A stretch of DNA of 64,000 bases, taken from contig JAJKFJ010022473.1 in the NCBI GenBank assembly GCA_027382625.1, positions 62,001 to 126,000 of the forward strand, in the 5' to 3' direction. Below are positions 60,296 to 64,000 of the stretch, in pieces. The notes under the pieces were generated by a model. It was given only the letters and a program-made list of their open reading frames with translations. It was not told the origin of the DNA and searched no databases. The stretch's first letter is position 1; every line of letters begins with the position of its first letter. Made by a program: the position numbers and the translations under genes. The DNA is from Tetmemena sp. SeJ-2015 (taxonomy: Eukaryota > Ciliophora > Spirotrichea > Sporadotrichida > Oxytrichidae).

Positions 60296-61302
60296 TGCAC
60301 TTTCTCTCTGTTAAAATATATTATTAACTTGCTAGAACATTTACAAACTTTTATAATTTTACAAAGAAAAGTCTTTCTCCACTCTTCTTACATTAAGATT
60401 AATCGAAAATTTGAATGAAAACTATTAAATTTAAGCTATTGGATGTAATACAATCCCGTGTTTTGTAGTTAGTATGATTGATATGCTAACAATATAGAAA
60501 CAAACTAAGAGCACATTATAAGGAAGACAAAGAGTTAATTATCAATGCGGGTTCTGCCAAAGACAATCATCATTTGGACATCGCATCAAAGTCTGTGTTC
60601 ATCGTTATGTTAGAGCGATTGCTTATGGACATGCGTTCAAGGAGTGTGCTTATACTCCTTAGCTCTACTTCTTAGTTAGATATGTTTCTATTTAAATTCA
60701 AATGCATATTTGAAATTCCACTGCTTTGCAGCTCTCTATTAAAACAATTAATTATTCATGAGAGAGGTCATGGAATTTTTGGAGGATTATTGGCCATGAG
60801 AGAAAAGACTTTCTCTTCGCCAAGCAATTGATTTCTTAGATAGATTTCCACTCATATTCATCATGTAACGCCTCTAATAGATATTTCTCTCAAAATAATC
60901 AAAAAAGTTCAAAGATGATAAGGATTAAATTATAAATTAATTAACTTTATATGAAGGTGTATGCAACTCTAATTTAAATAGTTAACACAAAAATTGAAGA
61001 AAAAAATTATTTTGAAGAACGCTTTTTCATTGCAACTCTAGTTTTGAAGAAGTTTAAATATGTGTTTTGAGATAGAAAATTAATTAAAAATTACTAAAAA
61101 TGTTAAAGATTGGAAAATCTCATTTACTAATTAAATTTTACTAAAATTCAAGTTAATTAGATTAAAATTTTTTATTCCAAGGATTCTTAAAATTAAAGAA
61201 TAAGAAATAGCAACTGAGTTACTCAATATAATTTAGAGAAGAAAATTTCGAAATTTTTTTTAATTTATTGATCTTAAGAATTTAAATCTACTTAATTTTA
61301 TT
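60296..61302. other. 1-kb AT-rich gap with a possible stray coding patch
   Basis: Mostly AT-rich. At about 60.54-60.72 kb the plus strand has higher GC and reads QCGFCQRQSSFGHRIKVCV, then HRYVRAIAYGHAFKECAYTP. Around 60.75-60.95 kb a second patch reads REVMEFLEDYWP, TGA, EKRLSLRQAIDFLDRF. Neither is long enough or similar enough to anything I know to call a gene. Confidence 0.3.
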
Positions 61303-64000
61303 TCAATTTATTATGGTAATAAAATATATTAGCTATAACACGCTGTTGGTGTCACTGAAGCCAGGAAGAATTTTTTTGACTCCATGATTATTGATTTTGC
61401 CTTGGAACGATTTTTGGTCATCAGTGGTTAAAGACTATGAGGGAATATTTCTAGGCTTCTCAAATTCGTAATCTCCTGGAATAAGAGATACTGCCTCTTC
61501 CATCGGACTAGTGTTTCCTTAACTAGCGATACCCATCAAATTTGAGCTGAATCTATTAACGTACAGCGGTGAATAGCCCTGATTTTATTACTAATTCTAA
61601 GGAGGAGTTTTATTATGAGTAATTTTTGCTCCGTTTAATATTTATTGACTACCATTGCCTCCACCCAAATGTGGATCTTAAACAGTTAGATAAGCTCTAT
61701 CCATAGAATCTTATTACCTTTAGCTGTCGATTCCATTATTAAAGTGAGAGTAAAAATCGTAGGTGGGATCCAAGTTTTTACATTCATTTCCTTCACTATC
61801 AGTAATTATTAATGGCGGAATAGTCTCTCGATCAGTTGATTCCCTTATGATTGAAGTTGACCGAGTGCCATCATCAAACTCGTCAGACCAGGCTTAGGAT
61901 GTAAAATTCTTGTCTTTTTGAGAATGCAGTTTAATCGCATGAAGTTGATTATATAAATTGATAATCATGGCCTCATTTCTTCCAGGGAAGAACTTCTAGA
62001 TTTCTCTTCTATAGCATATTTAGACAGCTTTCATAGAGTTAAAAGAGTTTTTTATCCTCAATGGGGCTAAACTTTTTAGCTTCAGATATCTTTATAAGAG
62101 TCTCCTATTTAGCGAGCATTTTTGCCAGGTATTAATTGGGCAATCTACTTCCAATTACATCCGAATTTTTTCTCCAAACTTAAAATTAGATTATCAGTTT
62201 CTGGGTAACTGGAAATAACAATGAGTCCTCCTATAAGATGAAATCTATTTCGACATTTGAGAAGACCAGTTACCTTTGAACTACTAGATTTGCTTCTAAA
62301 TAAAAATCAATTAAAAAAAATAATTATATACAAAAATTATTTTATCGCTAAGAATTTATTGAATAATTGAATTAAATTATCAATTAAATAAATTAATCCT
62401 TGAACTAACTCGCAAAATAAGTCTTTCTCTACCATGTCGGGAAATTAATATTTTTAAAGTACATGGTCTCCTTTATATATTTAGTTATAAAATTAATCCA
62501 TGAATAAATTTAAATTTGCTGCCCGATAAACTCGCTGAAAGTAAAAACTAAGATATTAAATCTAAAATTGTTTACCAAATAGTTATAATTATCATTTGTC
62601 TTCAATTAAACTCTCATCTATATTGAAGTTGATGATATCTCTCCTTGATCATGGTGAACTATTTATTTCTCTCCATTTGTTAGGATAGCTTTCTCAAAAT
62701 AATATCTCAGATATCTTAAACTTTAGCACATTGTGAAATCGGTCTCCTTATCTTAATATGCCAGATAGTTAACGATATCTGGGTCCCAAGATTCACTCTT
62801 TTGCACTATCTTTGAGGTAGAGTTCTTCTTATTACCTTTATTTTGGGAAGGCTTGGTTAAGGGAGCGGAAATTCCCTTCGATATAAGCATCTGGTATCGC
62901 TTTCTGCATTACACAGAATCTTTACCGTGTCCCAAAATAGATGCAATAGCAGACCATATCAAATATCTTTTGAACTATACTTAATCCATTTTATTGCACT
63001 AATTAATGTTTGCATTTCAATTTACTCACAGACCGATAGAAGTTAATCATCTTATTTGTGGTCCACTCTTTCAAGTTTTTCTTATACTTTGTGTAAATTT
63101 TATTATATATAAAGAAATATAGTGGTATAGAGAGAGTCAGGGTCATCAAGTGGGAGGCTTAAGCTCTCTGGGATTAGATTTGCACATGATGTTGTGAGGG
63201 TACTCTTGAGCTGAGGAAATTTAATTTTTGTAGCTTGCTCTATTTTGATATCAATCTAGGTTTTCATGTTAATCAGTTTTTGAACATCATCATCAAGAGA
63301 ATTTCCTCCCTCCTCAAAATATTCATAATCTCCAATGCCCTCGAAAGCCTTTTCTAGTATCTAAGAGTCCTGATGAGTAATTCCTAAATCTTGCTTCCTG
63401 CCAGATTTCTTAATTTAAATATACTAACTGAAAAACGAAGAGAATAGTATATAGTGCTTCTAGCTTCGATTTTGCATTATTGGGCAGAAATTCAGATTTT
63501 AATGTAAGCGTCTCGTGTTTTGAGTCCTTTTCACACTTAAAGAGCTTGAATTGAATTCAAAATTATGAAAGGCTTATTCTTCAACTTCAAGACTAGACTG
63601 AGTTGTTCATATTAGAGTAGCTAGCAGAGAGTTTGGAAAAATTATTTGAAAATGCACTTCAAGGAGAGATTACAGTACAAACTTTTAGGATAGCAGACAC
63701 GAGATTAGTCCTCCTTTTACCAGGCTTTACATAATCAAACTCCAAACTTTTTAAAAAATCTGGGCTGAACAGATAATACTAAAGAAAGTTTATTAGCTGT
63801 TGAAGACTTAAGAGTTTGGTGAATGAATTGTAGCGCCATCTAGGCTTGAACCCCTGCTTGAGGATCCTCTTAAACCTCGCATCATAATTTCTTATTGCTG
63901 AGTTTTGCTAGGCGTGGTAATTTAAGTCATCCTCTTGCCTATCTTATCGATGGGGGAGCTCTTCAACACCTAGAGGTTGGTGTTAAGTACAAGATTTTCT
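61303..64000 (-). CDS. Gene T: protein with SANT/Myb-like motif (N-terminus off window)
   Basis: Minus-strand gene entering from the right edge. Near 63.7 kb: YYLFSPDFLKSLEFDYVKPG, then KRRTNLVSAILKVCTVIS, the segment also found antisense inside gene B. Near 62.85-62.95 kb: IWSAIASILGHGKDSVQCRK followed by RYQML, which has the Trp and third-helix pattern of a SANT/Myb domain (W-x2-IA-x2-LG ... QCRxRYxxL). Then SWDPDIVNYLAYQDKETDF and SLRYLRYYFEKAILTNGEKQ. The C-terminus is Gln/Asn/Pro-rich (HLGGGNGSQQILNG, VSLIPGDYEFEKPRNI) with TGA at 61303. DNA or chromatin binding is inferred from the SANT-like motif only. Several frame changes remain unresolved. Confidence 0.5.

Noticed and set aside
1..64000. 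CRISPR arrays, bacterial operons, tRNA or rRNA genes
   Set aside because: No spaced direct-repeat arrays, no Shine-Dalgarno pattern and no cloverleaf or rRNA-like sequence was found by reading.

Overview
This window looks like germline (micronuclear) DNA of a hypotrich-type ciliate, in the Oxytricha/Stylonychia/Tetmemena group. Two things support this. First, TAA and TAG stand in frame inside conserved proteins where glutamine or a neutral residue fits (adenosine kinase, L2HGDH, Fe-SOD, U2AF large subunit), and TGA is the only stop. Second, many reading frames are broken by short AT-rich segments that are not GT-AG introns. They are flanked by direct repeats of 2-10 bp, and removing one repeat plus the segment restores the frame and, where the family is known, the expected protein. 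That is how internal eliminated sequences (IESs) with pointers behave. Ordinary short GT-AG introns (roughly 25-125 nt) occur as well. The species cannot be named from sequence alone.

Layout. 1-23.4 kb: two divergent genes of one family of giant membrane proteins (gene A, minus, running off the left edge; gene B, plus). Each has a Gly-Gly rich beta-helix-like ectodomain, a Cys-rich EGF-like knot, several membrane segments and, in B, a long Gln-rich cytoplasmic tail. Gene B carries a 283-bp IES in its membrane domain and, near 16.1-16.5 kb, an antisense piece related to gene T at the other end of the window. 23.3-24.8 kb: an orphan Cys-rich module and a weak hypothetical gene. 25.2-29.2 kb: a coiled-coil protein. 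29.2-33.0 kb: compact housekeeping genes: HemK2/N6AMT1 and UFM1 (divergent), L2HGDH, and a small unknown protein. 33.2-37.4 kb: a second coiled-coil protein. 37.7-38.8 kb: adenosine kinase. 38.85-41.94 kb: a near-perfect palindrome with 1.46-kb arms and a 168-bp spacer, each arm holding the same gene-like sequence. 42.6-43.5 kb: Fe/Mn superoxide dismutase. 43.7-50.8 kb: a Gln-rich protein, a coiled-coil protein dense in tiny IESs, an uninterrupted disordered protein and a probable mitochondrial protein. 51.0-56.9 kb: two proteins of unknown function and a U2AF65-like splicing factor that lacks the second RRM. 57.2-64 kb: a low-complexity protein, a 1-kb AT-rich gap, and gene T, which has a SANT/Myb-like motif and runs off the right edge.

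The genes do not form a pathway. They read as independent macronuclear-destined loci packed tightly in germline DNA. Most would only become readable after IES excision and intron splicing, so the coordinates of interrupted genes are outer limits, not exon maps. Long open frames mean little here because only TGA stops translation; calls rest on protein similarity, composition, or frame restoration at pointers.
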